From assembly GCA_018401695.1 (NCBI GenBank), contig JAGYKD010000001.1, positions 536,016 through 600,015 of the forward strand: 64,000 nt of DNA. The letters run 5' to 3'. How positions within the stretch are numbered: position 1 is the stretch's first letter; each line of letters opens with the position of its first letter. The position numbers and the translations under genes were made by a program. The notes beneath the pieces are model-generated. The model saw only the letters and a program-made list of their open reading frames with translations. It was not told the origin of the DNA and made no database searches. This document shows positions 17,228 through 27,665 of this stretch, in pieces. This DNA is from Flavobacteriales bacterium. Lineage in GTDB: Bacteria; Bacteroidota; Bacteroidia; CAIKAF01.

Positions 17228-19669
17228 TCATCCTCGAATGGAGGCAAATAGTGGCTTATGCTGTGGGTTTTGCTCCAACCAGCGGTCTATGGTTATCCGA
17301 TGCCGATGGGTGCCGTAAAAGTCTTTGAGGGTGGCCGCAACAGGTCCGGCAAGTCGGCGGTTGGCATGCCCCAAGGCCTGTGGTGCGGTTTCGAGCATGG
17401 CCTCCGTGAGGACGTTGAGCCGGTATAAGGCTTGCCAAGCTTGGGTACGGGCAATGAATTCATGGGCCGGGCTGCACAAATCTTGCAGGGCCGCCAAGGC
17501 TTCTTCGGCCTTTAGGCCATGCTGCACTTGCATTTCGAGCCGGGCTACCTCAAGGTTTTGACCCCGGTTGCCTTTGCCTTTTCCTGAAGCGGCTATCCAC
17601 CGAGCGGCCTCCTCAGGACGATGGCGGCACAACAGGCGCAGGGTGCTTTCCTGCAATTGATAAGAGGCATGGTCGAGCGCAAACTGAGCCACTAGCGGTT
17701 CTACCAGTGCGTCGGGTACCTGCTGCAACAATTCTACCGCTGCCTTTCGCACTTCTTGATCGGTGTCGCTCAGGGCCTTGGCAAACAGCTGCTGAACGGC
17801 CGGGTCTTCCCTGTGGCCGGTCAACTGCTGCAAGGCTTCGGCCTTTAGGGCGTGGAATTCTCCCTTGCGTTGAATGACTTGGCTGAGCAGGGGCAGGCGT
17901 TGGGCAAAATCCATGCTGCGCAGTTGTTGCAAGGCATAAAAGCGGTCCAAAACGCCTTCGGCCTTCTCTAGCATGGCCTTGAAATGCGTTTCCGGCTGTA
18001 CTTGCTTCATGCTTCCTAAAATGTGGCGGTTGGGATCTGCCAGCCAATAGCTTAGGTTCTTTTTGTCGGGAAGTTCAAGCCTTACGGTTTGCTCGGTTTT
18101 ATGGATTCGGGCTTCGGTTTGGACCTTGCTGCCGTCCTCAAAATGGGCTTCAAAGCGCATGGGCATGTCAAACACCGAATTGAGGGGACTTAGGTCCTGG
18201 CTTTGTTTTACGGTAAAGACCAAGACGCGGTTGGTGCCGGTTCCGCCCAATATTTCAGCGTTTACTTCGTACTGGGGTTCGCCGCCTTTGTACACCCATT
18301 GGTCCCAAAAATAATCGAGCGAAAGACCCAGGCCGTCTTGAAAGGCATTGAGCAAATCGTCGGAGTCTACATTGGCAAAGGCATGCCGCTGAAGGTATAG
18401 GCGTATGGCTTTGTTGTAGTTTTCGCGGCCTACCAAATGCCTCAGCATGTGCAGCACCACGGCACCTTTGGGGTAATAGCGCACCGTACCGGCTTGGGTG
18501 TGGGCAATGGGCATAAGGTCGGCCTGGGAGGCTTTAAGGGCGCTTTGGGCGGCCTGGTAGCGTTTCCAATCGTAATGGTCTTTGCCAAACACCTCCTGCT
18601 CGTACATCATATTGTAAAAGGTGGCAAAGCTTTCTTGGAGCCAATGGTGTTGCAAGGAGCGGGCGGTAACCAGGTCGCCAAACCATTGGTGGGCCAATTC
18701 GTGGGCATTCACAGCTACATAATTTCGGTCGTGGTAGCCATGATTGTCCACCAAAAAGAAGTCGCCAAAAATGGTGGCCGTGGTGTTTTCCATGGCGCCG
18801 TACATAAAGTCTTGCACGGGCACCTGAGCATAGCTGCCCCAGGGGTATGGATATCCGATTTCTTTTTCGAAGAAATCAAACATTTCCACCGAATAGCGGT
18901 AGGTGGGTTCGGCCTGTTCGGGATGTTCCGGGTAGTACAGCAAACGCATGGGTACTCCGGAGGCGGATTGTTTCTCCAGCACCTCATATTTGCCGATGCC
19001 CAGCATCATTAAATAGGAGGCGTGGGGGTAGGGCATGCGGTAGTGCCAGCGTGTGGTGCCGTTGCCTTGTTTTTTCTTTTCTATGAGTTTTCCGTTGGAA
19101 ACCACTTCAAAATCGGAATCAAATTCCAATTGAATTTCGGAGATTACCTTGTCGTTTTGGCCATCGTACATGGGAATCCAATGGCGGTTGTCGATGCCCT
19201 GGCCCTGGGTCCAAATTTGCTTGCGGCACCGTCCGGTGGGGTCGTCCCAGCCAATAAAGTAGAGGCCTTTTTTGGGTTTTGCCCGGTAGCTTATGCGCAG
19301 GCTGTGGAGGGTAGCAGTATCCGGACTTTGGGCAAAGGGGATGCGAATGCCATTTGCTTCGGGCGCATAGGCATGGGGTTTTCCGTCTAAGCTAAGGGAT
19401 TGGATGCTCATTCCGGGGGCATCTAAAAAGAAAGATTCCACCCCCAGGCGTTTGGCTTTGAAGGTATGGGTAACGGTACCTTTAACCAGGCCGGAGTCGG
19501 GAACAAAGTTTAGGTTCAGTTTCAGCTCTAAAAAATCCAGGCCATGTTCGCGTGGGGCGGCGTCTTGGTCTTGGGCATAGGTGCGCAAGGGATGCTGAGC
19601 GGTCAATACCGTAGTCAGGCCAAGACCTGCCAAAACAAAAAGCTTACGAAGCATAAAAGATAAAGTCAA
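17228..19669 (-). CDS. M1 family metallopeptidase (aminopeptidase N-like)
   Basis: GAMENTTATIF and HELAHQWFGDLVT zinc motif; signal peptide; C-terminal HEAT-like region. Confidence 0.95.
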   Translation of the reverse strand: MTLSFMLRKLFVLAGLGLTTVLTAQHPLRTYAQDQDAAPREHGLDFLELKLNLNFVPDSGLVKGTVTHTFKAKRLGVESFFLDAPGMSIQSLSLDGKPHAYAPEANGIRIPFAQSPDTATLHSLRISYRAKPKKGLYFIGWDDPTGRCRKQIWTQGQGIDNRHWIPMYDGQNDKVISEIQLEFDSDFEVVSNGKLIEKKKQGNGTTRWHYRMPYPHASYLMMLGIGKYEVLEKQSASGVPMRLLYYPEHPEQAEPTYRYSVEMFDFFEKEIGYPYPWGSYAQVPVQDFMYGAMENTTATIFGDFFLVDNHGYHDRNYVAVNAHELAHQWFGDLVTARSLQHHWLQESFATFYNMMYEQEVFGKDHYDWKRYQAAQSALKASQADLMPIAHTQAGTVRYYPKGAVVLHMLRHLVGRENYNKAIRLYLQRHAFANVDSDDLLNAFQDGLGLSLDYFWDQWVYKGGEPQYEVNAEILGGTGTNRVLVFTVKQSQDLSPLNSVFDMPMRFEAHFEDGSKVQTEARIHKTEQTVRLELPDKKNLSYWLADPNRHILGSMKQVQPETHFKAMLEKAEGVLDRFYALQQLRSMDFAQRLPLLSQVIQRKGEFHALKAEALQQLTGHREDPAVQQLFAKALSDTDQEVRKAAVELLQQVPDALVEPLVAQFALDHASYQLQESTLRLLCRHRPEEAARWIAASGKGKGNRGQNLEVARLEMQVQHGLKAEEALAALQDLCSPAHEFIARTQAWQALYRLNVLTEAMLETAPQALGHANRRLAGPVAATLKDFYGTHRHRITIDRWLEQNPQHKPLFASIRG

Positions 19670-19672
19670 AAA

Positions 19673-22498
19673 TTAGGGAATGGGATTGCCTTGGGCATCG
19701 ATTACCTCCATGGGGTAACCCAGTTTTTCAAGGGGTTTTCGGATGGATTCGGCATCGCCTACGACTACAATAAATCCGCGGTCGTAGCGCAATTCCTGTT
19801 GCATAAGGTCGGCATAGGTTTGCTTGGTCATATCGGCCAGCATGTCTTGTTGAATTTTGGTGTATTCCAGAGGGAGGTTGTATTCCAAAATTTGAGCAAT
19901 CATGCCGGCACGTTGCCATGGAGCCTCATAATTAAGGGCATCGCGTTGACCGATAGAGCTTCGGGTAAAGGCGATTTCTTCGTCGCTTGGTCCTTCTTCT
20001 TTGTATTTCTTGAGTTCTTTAACGATTTCCACAATGGTTTTGTCGGTAGATTCTTTAAGAAAAGCACCGGAGACCAGGTAATACCCATAGAATCGATTCC
20101 CTCTAAAACCGCTGCGCACGCCATAGGTATAGCCTTTGTCCTCGCGCAAATTGAGATTCAATCGGCTGTTGAACGCACCCCCAAGCACGTAATTGGCAAC
20201 GTTGAGTTGGTAATACAGTCCGGTGGCGCTGTAGGGAGGCCCGTCAAACGCGTAGCGAATTTCGGATTGAGCCGCACCGGGTTTATCTACCAAAATAATT
20301 TTTGTTTTTTCGGGAAAACGCGTGTCGGCTGCCCCCAAATATGCTTTTTGCATGCGGGAAGGCATTTTGGAAAGGAAGGACAATGAGGGTAAAATATTGT
20401 CGGGGTGGTCGATTCCAACCACTGCGACCCGCACCAAGGCGGGAGAAAAGACTCGGTCGCGGAAGCCCATTACGTCGGCCAATTCCATACGGCTAATGAT
20501 TTCTTTGGTTCCATTGCCGCTGATGCCCAACACATGGTTGGGGAACATGTATTTGAATAGGGTTTTATTGGCTAATTCGCCTGCATTGTTTTCCTCGTTG
20601 GCAACGTCTTCGAGCTGTTCTTTTTTAACCCGCTGAAATTCTTCTTCATTAAAGGCGGGTTCCAGGAGCATTTCTTCCAAAATAGCCAATGCCTTGTCAA
20701 TGTTGGCAAAGGGAGCACGGACATTAAAGCCCATTTCGTCCTGGGTGGCAAAGGCAGAGACTTCGGCTCCGAGCAAATCCATGCGGTCGCGCAAATCCTC
20801 TTTGCTGCTCTTTTTGGTCGATTCATTGAGCATGGCCGCCGTGAGTTTTGCCAATCCTGCTTCGTGTATGCCTTCGGCCATTCGGCCACCCGGCCAGCTT
20901 AGGCGTACCGAAACCAGAGGAACCTCATCGTAAGGTGCGCCCATAACTTTGCCGCCTTCGGGCAAATCGGCTTCCCAGGTAGGGGGCAATTGCACCACAG
21001 GATTTGGTCCTGGTATGGGACGAAGGCTTCGGTCAAAGGTATCTTTGGCTTTGCGATAGTTTAGGTTATCGTACATGCTCAAATCGGGCGAAAAGCCTTT
21101 GGGTACTTCCGGCCTTCCGGCATTGTCAGGTGCTGCAATTAGGTCTGAGCCCCCTTTGGGGACACAACTTAAATGCACGGCATAAGCCCCTTTGATGTAT
21201 TTCTTGAACACCCGCATCAAGTCTTCGGGCCTAAGCTTCTTGTACTTTTCTAAATCTTCACCTATTTGGTTGGGATTACCGGTAAAGGTTTCGTAGGCGG
21301 CTAAAGCAGAAGCCTTTCCACGAATGGTGGCCAAAGTACTGAGCTGGCCAGACTCGTATTGAGCCGCAAACCGGTCAATATCCTCTTGCTTAAAGCCGCG
21401 TTTTTCTACCGCATCAAATAAGGAGTCCAGGAGTCGGTGCATTTCCGCCAAGGGCTTGTTGGGATAAGCCATAATGCCAAAGCCCATTGCTCCGGCCAAC
21501 TCACTGCAAGGATGGCTGGCATAAGCGGTTCGAGCCAAACCTCCTTTTACAAAGGTTTGGTACATCATGGAGCTTTCGCCACCGCCCAAAACATCGGCCA
21601 CCACATCCAGAGCCGGCTCATCGGGGTGACGGGCCTCCACGGTTGGGGAACTAATGTACAGCATGGGGAACCTCACCTTATCTTCGTAGGAAACGTATTT
21701 GTCACCATCCAATTGGGTGGGCATAGGATCCATATCTTCTACCTCATGGCCTTTAGGAATGGAGCCAAAATATTTCTCTACCCAAGCTAATGCTTGCTCT
21801 TTTTCAAAATCACCTGCAATGGTTAGGGTGGCATTGTTGGGTCCATACCAGCGCAAAAAGAAACGCTTGAGGTCGTCTAGCGTTGCCGCATTCAAATCTT
21901 CGATGTACCCAATGGTTGACCAAGAATAGGGATGGCCAAAGGGATACAATGCTTCAATGGTTTTTTCGTACACCAAACCATAGGGGCGGTTGTCGTAGCG
22001 CTGGCCTCTTTCATTTTTTACGGTGGCGCGCTGCACTTCAAATTTTTCTTGAGTCACCGCGTCCAGAAAAAATCCCATGCGGTCGGCTTCCAGCCAAAGC
22101 GCTGTTTCCAATTGATTGGCCGGCATGGTTTCAAAATAGTTGGTGCGGTCGGTATTGGTGGTTCCGTTGAGGGTGCCTCCCGACTCGGTAACTATTTTAA
22201 AATGCTCTTCGTCGGCCACGTTGTCGGAGCCCTGAAACATCATGTGTTCAAAGAAGTGGGCAAATCCGGATCTGCCGGGTACTTCTCGTGCCGATCCCAC
22301 ATGGTAGGTTACGTCTACGTGTACCATGGGGTCGGAATTGTCTTGGTGTAGCAGTACCACCAGGCCGTTGGGCAGGCTATACTTTTCGTAAGGAATAACC
22401 AAGCCGTTCGACTCCGTATCTTCCACTTTTTCAATCAATGTAGGCTGCGCAAAGGCTACTGCAGATGCGGCCCAGAAGCAAACAAATAAAGCTTTCAT
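19673..22498 (-). CDS. M16 family zinc metallopeptidase (insulinase/pitrilysin-like)
   Basis: GFAHFFEHMMFQGSDNV (HxxEH) and two M16-like halves. Confidence 0.95.
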   Translation of the reverse strand: MKALFVCFWAASAVAFAQPTLIEKVEDTESNGLVIPYEKYSLPNGLVVLLHQDNSDPMVHVDVTYHVGSAREVPGRSGFAHFFEHMMFQGSDNVADEEHFKIVTESGGTLNGTTNTDRTNYFETMPANQLETALWLEADRMGFFLDAVTQEKFEVQRATVKNERGQRYDNRPYGLVYEKTIEALYPFGHPYSWSTIGYIEDLNAATLDDLKRFFLRWYGPNNATLTIAGDFEKEQALAWVEKYFGSIPKGHEVEDMDPMPTQLDGDKYVSYEDKVRFPMLYISSPTVEARHPDEPALDVVADVLGGGESSMMYQTFVKGGLARTAYASHPCSELAGAMGFGIMAYPNKPLAEMHRLLDSLFDAVEKRGFKQEDIDRFAAQYESGQLSTLATIRGKASALAAYETFTGNPNQIGEDLEKYKKLRPEDLMRVFKKYIKGAYAVHLSCVPKGGSDLIAAPDNAGRPEVPKGFSPDLSMYDNLNYRKAKDTFDRSLRPIPGPNPVVQLPPTWEADLPEGGKVMGAPYDEVPLVSVRLSWPGGRMAEGIHEAGLAKLTAAMLNESTKKSSKEDLRDRMDLLGAEVSAFATQDEMGFNVRAPFANIDKALAILEEMLLEPAFNEEEFQRVKKEQLEDVANEENNAGELANKTLFKYMFPNHVLGISGNGTKEIISRMELADVMGFRDRVFSPALVRVAVVGIDHPDNILPSLSFLSKMPSRMQKAYLGAADTRFPEKTKIILVDKPGAAQSEIRYAFDGPPYSATGLYYQLNVANYVLGGAFNSRLNLNLREDKGYTYGVRSGFRGNRFYGYYLVSGAFLKESTDKTIVEIVKELKKYKEEGPSDEEIAFTRSSIGQRDALNYEAPWQRAGMIAQILEYNLPLEYTKIQQDMLADMTKQTYADLMQQELRYDRGFIVVVGDAESIRKPLEKLGYPMEVIDAQGNPIP

Positions 22499-22779
22499 GG
22501 CATGAAAATACAGAAAAGTGCCATAAGTTTTCGGTACAATCGTGCTAGTTTTGGCTCCTTTGAGAAGGGATGGTTGGCTTAGAAAGCTACCAAGCTCCTG
22601 TGTCCAGGCAAGGTTTCGAAAGGCAAAACCGAAAAAACAACTACCTTTAGTAGCGAAAAACGCGATTCAATGCCTTGGTTTTTATTTCGTGCATGGTGCA
22701 TTGGGCGGCTACAATGTTGCCTTTTCGCCTGCTGTTTTTCGAAAGCATGGAACAGCTTTCCTAAAAAGGAGGTAGAGCT

Positions 22780-23853
22780 ATGCCCATAAAACGTATCCTC
22801 TGGTTTGCCAATTATAGCCCGGAAGGCATTAGCGTTCGGTACCGGGGCCTGTTTGTATTGCAAGAATTGCAAAAATCACAGGGCATCCGCTACCATTTTG
22901 TTTACCCCGGCTATCGGCCCAAACAACTGCTTCATTTTGGGCTTGGCCTACTCATGGCGCTTTTTTATTCAAGAAAACATACCGTGGTGGTGTTTCAAAA
23001 GCTGCATACCGATGGAACATATGTGCGTTTACTCAAAGTATTGCTTAGGTTAAGACCTAAGTCTTGCTTTTACGATACCGACGATGCGGACTTTTTGAGG
23101 TATCCCCCAAACAACATTCTTTTTTTCATTAAGCATTGCTCGGCGACCCTTGTAGGCAGCCAATGGCTTTGCCGGTATGTGGCATCGGAGGGCGGTACAC
23201 CTGTTTTTCTCAGCTCGGCGGTTATAGACCATAAGCACCAAAAAAGCCAAAAAAACGCCTTATTTCATGTAGGTTGGATAGGCGACTATGCTGCACTAAA
23301 CACCAGAGACCATGCGGAGCTTAGCCATAGAGAAAGTTTGCATCGGCTGTTGTTTCCGGCATTGAAAACACTAAACTTCACGTTCAAATTAACGCTCTTA
23401 GGAATTATTCATCCGGAGGACAAGCAAGAAGTGGAGCAGCTTTTTAAACACCACCCCAACATCCAACTGAACCTCCCCTTAGACGTAGATTGGCTTGACG
23501 AAGACAAGGTCTATTCCGTAATTAAAACATTTGATGTAGGCGTTTCGCCCATGCTAGACCACGACTACAACCAAGCCAAGTCGGCATTCAAAGCCAAGCA
23601 ATACTTGTCGTGCAAAGTCCCCGTTTTGGCCAGCCCCACGGGCGAAAATTCAGCGGTGGTTCATCACCAAAAAAACGGGTTTCTGTGCCACACGGCGGAG
23701 GATTTCGCCCGCTATTTAACGTTTTTTCATGATATGCCGGCACAGGAGTACCAAAACCGGTTGGAGCACATAGAAGATTACAAGGCTTCCTTTGGTATGG
23801 CTCAATACGCTCAAAAACTCCTAAGCCATTTGAATTTTGAGGGCGATTCCTAA
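22780..23853 (+). CDS. Glycosyltransferase family 1/4-like protein
   Basis: ILWFANYSPEGISVRYRGLFVLQEL..., CFYDTDDADFLRYPPN, C-terminal VGVSPMLDHDYNQAKSAFKAKQYLSCKVPVLASPTGENSAVVHHQKNGFL. Confidence 0.75.
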   Translation: MPIKRILWFANYSPEGISVRYRGLFVLQELQKSQGIRYHFVYPGYRPKQLLHFGLGLLMALFYSRKHTVVVFQKLHTDGTYVRLLKVLLRLRPKSCFYDTDDADFLRYPPNNILFFIKHCSATLVGSQWLCRYVASEGGTPVFLSSAVIDHKHQKSQKNALFHVGWIGDYAALNTRDHAELSHRESLHRLLFPALKTLNFTFKLTLLGIIHPEDKQEVEQLFKHHPNIQLNLPLDVDWLDEDKVYSVIKTFDVGVSPMLDHDYNQAKSAFKAKQYLSCKVPVLASPTGENSAVVHHQKNGFLCHTAEDFARYLTFFHDMPAQEYQNRLEHIEDYKASFGMAQYAQKLLSHLNFEGDS

Positions 23854-23953
23854 TGCCTATGGAACGTGTTCGCCGGCCCTCCTTCGCCTTTTGCTCCATG
23901 AAAAACCCTAAACATTTTCAGCGCTTTGGCCTTTATTCCCATAAACACCGCCT

Positions 23954-25255
23954 GTGACTCCCAAAAAAGCGCTTCTTTGGTTCCGCAACGACCTGCGCCT
24001 CGACGACCATGAGGTCCTCGCTCAATTGCCCGAATCGGTATACCAATTGCTTTGCGTCTTCTGCATAGACCCCAGAGATTGGGAAAGCCAAGACCCGGGA
24101 ATTTCCAGAACCGGGCCCTTTAGAACTCAGTTTTTATTGGAAAGTCTGCATCAGTTAAGGCATGATTTGCGGGCCCGCGGCAACGACCTTTTGGTGCGCA
24201 TGGGACCTCCCGAATTGGTGATCCCTGAAATCTCTCAAGCCTGGGATCCCGACATCATTTATTTCGAAAAAGAAATGGCTCCCTACGAAAACCAGGTAGA
24301 GGTGGAGCTTATAAATAACGTGCGCAGCCGCTGGTTCATTAAAACCTATTACGGAAAAAGCCTCATCCACCCCCTGGATTTACCTTTCGACATCGATCAA
24401 CTGCCGGATGTATTCACCAAATTCAGAAACTTGGTCGAAAAAAAAGCTTCTTTACGGCCTCCCTACCCGGCCCCCGAAAAGTTGCCTCCCTATCCTCATG
24501 AAGAATGGCCCGTGCACGACATTCCCGAATTTGAGGAGCTTTGTAAGGAAGCACTACCCAACCAGGAAGCAAAGGCCCAATTCCAATATTCCGGCGGCGA
24601 AAAAAAAGCCCTGGAACACCTAAACGCCTATTTTTCGGTGCCCGAAAAAGCACAGAATTACAAGGAAACCCGCAACGGACTTCTGGGCGGCCATTTTTCG
24701 ACCCGTTTTAGCGCCTGGTTATCCATGGGCAATCTGTCTCCCAGACGCATTATGCAGCAGCTCAAGGAATTTGAAGCCGAACATGGGGCCAACGATTCTA
24801 CCTATTGGATATTCTTTGAACTGCTTTGGAGGGACTATTTTCGCTTTGCCGTGTGGAAATACGAAGAAAAGTTTTTCCAAAAAAACGGCATCAAAAACCA
24901 AGCTCCTGCCATGCAAGCCCATTTGGGAAGATTCGAACAATGGCGCACCGGACAAACCGGACAGCCCTTTGTAGATGCTTGCATGCGCGAATTGCTCCAT
25001 ACCGGATTTATGAGCAATAGGGGCAGACAAAATGTGGCCAGCTATTTGGTTAAAGATTTGAATGTAGACTGGCGCTGGGGAGCTGCCTGGTTCGAAAATC
25101 GACTCATTGACTACGACCCTTGTTCCAATTACGGCAATTGGGCCTACGTGGCCGGAGTGGGCAACGACCCAAGGCCCAACCGATGGTTCAATGTAGAACG
25201 CCAAGCCGAAATGTACGACCCCGAACAAAGCTTTCAGCACCATTGGCTCTCCTAA
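23954..25255 (+). CDS. DASH-family cryptochrome
   Basis: LLWFRNDLRLDDHEVL; GGHFSTRFSAWLSMGNLSPRRI; RGRQNVASYLVKDLNVDWRWGAAWFENRLIDYDPCSNYGNWAYVAGVGNDPR. Confidence 0.95.
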   Translation: MTPKKALLWFRNDLRLDDHEVLAQLPESVYQLLCVFCIDPRDWESQDPGISRTGPFRTQFLLESLHQLRHDLRARGNDLLVRMGPPELVIPEISQAWDPDIIYFEKEMAPYENQVEVELINNVRSRWFIKTYYGKSLIHPLDLPFDIDQLPDVFTKFRNLVEKKASLRPPYPAPEKLPPYPHEEWPVHDIPEFEELCKEALPNQEAKAQFQYSGGEKKALEHLNAYFSVPEKAQNYKETRNGLLGGHFSTRFSAWLSMGNLSPRRIMQQLKEFEAEHGANDSTYWIFFELLWRDYFRFAVWKYEEKFFQKNGIKNQAPAMQAHLGRFEQWRTGQTGQPFVDACMRELLHTGFMSNRGRQNVASYLVKDLNVDWRWGAAWFENRLIDYDPCSNYGNWAYVAGVGNDPRPNRWFNVERQAEMYDPEQSFQHHWLS

Positions 25256-25848
25256 GCTTTGCCGGTATTGATTTCGGGGCAAAAACCGCCGGAACTACCG
25301 CCTGGTGTCAACTCGGCCCTCTGGGGTGGGTATGGGAACAGTGCCCCAAAGGACAGGATGCCGACCTTTGGCTGGAACACATGGTGCAAAACCACGCTCC
25401 CCAAGCTTTATATATCGACGCCCCTTTAAGTCTTCCCAGGGCATGCATCGCTCCCAGCCCCACCGGCGATTTTGCCTTCCGAAGCGCCGACCGGCAGCTC
25501 CAAGCCATGAGCCCCATGTTTTTGGGAGGCCTCACCGCCCGTGCCATGCGCCTGGCTTGCCGATTTAGAGAACAAGGCATTCCATGCCACGAAGTATATC
25601 CCGCCCACAGCGCTTCTTTGCTCTTCCCTAAACCGTGGTACAAAAAAGGGAAATACCAAATCCCGGAACTCGTTTCCGCTCTTGCTCCTCGCCTGCCCAA
25701 AGCTCCGCCTTCCTTTGACCAACGCAACGAACATCGCTTCGACGCCCTTTTGGCTTGGTTTACGGGTCTTCAACATCAGCTGGGCAACACCGAGTGGATT
25801 GGCGATCCCGAAGAAGGCTGTGTTTTAACTGTCCGTATACCTAACTAA
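25243..25848 (+). CDS. DUF429-like predicted nuclease (RNase H-like fold), overlapping the cryptochrome stop
   Basis: FAGIDFGAKTAGTTAWC... YIDAPLSLPR ... TARAMRLACRFREQGIPCHEVYPAHSASLL ... RFDALLAWFTG; TTG start proposed at 25243. Confidence 0.65.
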   Translation: MALLSFAGIDFGAKTAGTTAWCQLGPLGWVWEQCPKGQDADLWLEHMVQNHAPQALYIDAPLSLPRACIAPSPTGDFAFRSADRQLQAMSPMFLGGLTARAMRLACRFREQGIPCHEVYPAHSASLLFPKPWYKKGKYQIPELVSALAPRLPKAPPSFDQRNEHRFDALLAWFTGLQHQLGNTEWIGDPEEGCVLTVRIPN

Positions 25849-25872
25849 ACCCTACGTTAATCCAACTAAACC

Positions 25873-27405
25873 ATGGAAGTACGACTTATACTGGGAGATC
25901 AACTCAATGCAGGCCACCCCTGGTTCAAAGAAACCCATCCAAAGGTGTTGTACCTCATGATGGAAATGCGCCAAGAAACCGACTACGTGCGCCACCACGC
26001 CCAAAAAGTACTCGGATTCTTCGCCGCTATGCGACGCTTTGCCGAACATCTTGAATCTCAGGGACACGCGGTGCGCTACCTAAAAATTAACGATGCCCAA
26101 AACCGCCAAAACCTAAAAGAAAACCTCGAAACCGTAATTAAAGCAGCAAAGGCCAAGGCCTGGGCCTACCAAGCGCCCGACGAATACCGTTTGGACCAAC
26201 AACTCCAAGAAATAGCCAAGCATTTAGCCCTGCCCTACCGAATGGAGGACAGCCACCACTTTTTGACCCAAAGGCAAGACCTGGCCGAGCATTTCAAAGG
26301 CAAGAAAACCTACCTTATGGAATCCTTTTACCGGGCCATGCGCAAAAAGTACGGCATCCTCATGGACCCCGGACAACAGCCCGCCGGGGGAAAATGGAAC
26401 TTTGACGCACAAAACCGCAAAAAATATCAGGGAAGCCCAAGCATTCCTAAACCCTGGGTAAAAAATCACAACCTAGAGTATTTGTGGAAAGAACTAGAAC
26501 AAGCCGGTATTCAAACCCTGGGCCAACCTGCAGCAGAGGCATTCCCATGGCCTTTGGACAGGCAGGAAGCCCTCGACCAGCTGAACGATTTTACCGAACG
26601 CCTACTGCCTTGGTTTGGAGATTTCCAAGACGCCATGGTGCGCCAAACCTGGACCTTATGGCATAGCCGACTTAGCTTTGCCCTCAACACCAAAATGCTG
26701 CAGCCCCTCGAGGTCATTCAAGCCGCCGAAAAGGCCTGGAGGCAGAACCCCGAAGTCTATCCCCTGCACGCCGTAGAGGGATTCATCCGCCAAATCCTCG
26801 GTTGGCGCGAATACATGCGTGGCATCTATTGGGCACACATGCCCTCCTACGCTCAAATGAATTTCTTCGATCACCAAAACCCGCTCCCCGCTTGGTTTTG
26901 GACCGGAAAAACCAAAATGCGCTGCTTAAGCGAAGCCATTGGGCAGTCCCTAGACAAAGCCTACGCCCACCACATTCAACGACTTATGGTCACCGGAGCC
27001 TTTGGACTCATGGCCGGCATTCACCCCGACGAATTGGACCGTTGGTACCTGGGCATCTACATCGACGCCATCGAATGGGTCGAAATCACCAACACCCGCG
27101 GCATGAGCCAATTCGCCGACGGCGGCATCGTAGGCACCAAACCCTACCTGGGCACGGCCGCATACATGCACCGCATGGGCGATTACTGCAGCAGCTGCCC
27201 CTACGACCGCAACGACAAAACCGGCCCGAACGCCTGCCCCCTCAACAGCTTATATTGGGACTTTTACGCGCGCAACCGCAACAAACTCCACAACAACCCG
27301 CGCATTGGCATGATGTACCGCACCTGGGACAAAATGCCCCCCGACACCCAAAAAGAAATCCGCAGCCGCGCCGCATGGCTCTTGGAACACATGGACAAGC
27401 TCTAA
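25873..27405 (+). CDS. FeS-type bacterial cryptochrome/photolyase (FeS-BCP, PhrB-like)
   Basis: VRLILGDQLNAGHPWF; ESFYRAMRKKYGILMDPGQQPAGGKWNFDAQNRK; CSSCPYDRNDKTGPNACPLNSLYWDF Fe-S cysteines. Confidence 0.93.
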   Translation: MEVRLILGDQLNAGHPWFKETHPKVLYLMMEMRQETDYVRHHAQKVLGFFAAMRRFAEHLESQGHAVRYLKINDAQNRQNLKENLETVIKAAKAKAWAYQAPDEYRLDQQLQEIAKHLALPYRMEDSHHFLTQRQDLAEHFKGKKTYLMESFYRAMRKKYGILMDPGQQPAGGKWNFDAQNRKKYQGSPSIPKPWVKNHNLEYLWKELEQAGIQTLGQPAAEAFPWPLDRQEALDQLNDFTERLLPWFGDFQDAMVRQTWTLWHSRLSFALNTKMLQPLEVIQAAEKAWRQNPEVYPLHAVEGFIRQILGWREYMRGIYWAHMPSYAQMNFFDHQNPLPAWFWTGKTKMRCLSEAIGQSLDKAYAHHIQRLMVTGAFGLMAGIHPDELDRWYLGIYIDAIEWVEITNTRGMSQFADGGIVGTKPYLGTAAYMHRMGDYCSSCPYDRNDKTGPNACPLNSLYWDFYARNRNKLHNNPRIGMMYRTWDKMPPDTQKEIRSRAAWLLEHMDKL

Positions 27406-27432
27406 ACCTTTATTTTCTTTGAAGGAAAGGGT

Positions 27433-27622
27433 GTGAGGCCACCTGCCCCGCCTTCCCGCAGGCCTGCGCAGGGCACCGGGCCCTCCCTCCAAGTCCTCGT
27501 TTGGCGGCTAAGGGCAGTCATGCCCTGCGGGGTCCCCCCAAGTTTCGGGGGCCTCCTCGGGCAGCCTGCCCTAAACCGCCAAACTCCGGGCTTTCCGTAC
27601 CGGTCCCTGGTGGATGGTATCT
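27433..27622 (-). repeat. GC-rich nested-hairpin element E7 (apical core GGAGGCCCCCGAnnnTTGGGGGGACCCC)
   Basis: Minus strand: gtttggcggtttagggcag...gaggaggcccccgaaacttggggggaccccg...ctgcccttagccgccaaac; 17 of 19 arm positions pair. Confidence 0.75.
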
Positions 27623-27665
27623 TCTAATATCCCCTTAACCAAGAAAAAATGGGGATACTCCCTCC

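Noticed and set aside
26802-27422. 206-aa ORF overlapping the FeS-type photolyase in another frame
   Set aside because: Arg/His/Pro-rich shadow frame of a GC-rich gene; the main frame has clear family motifs.
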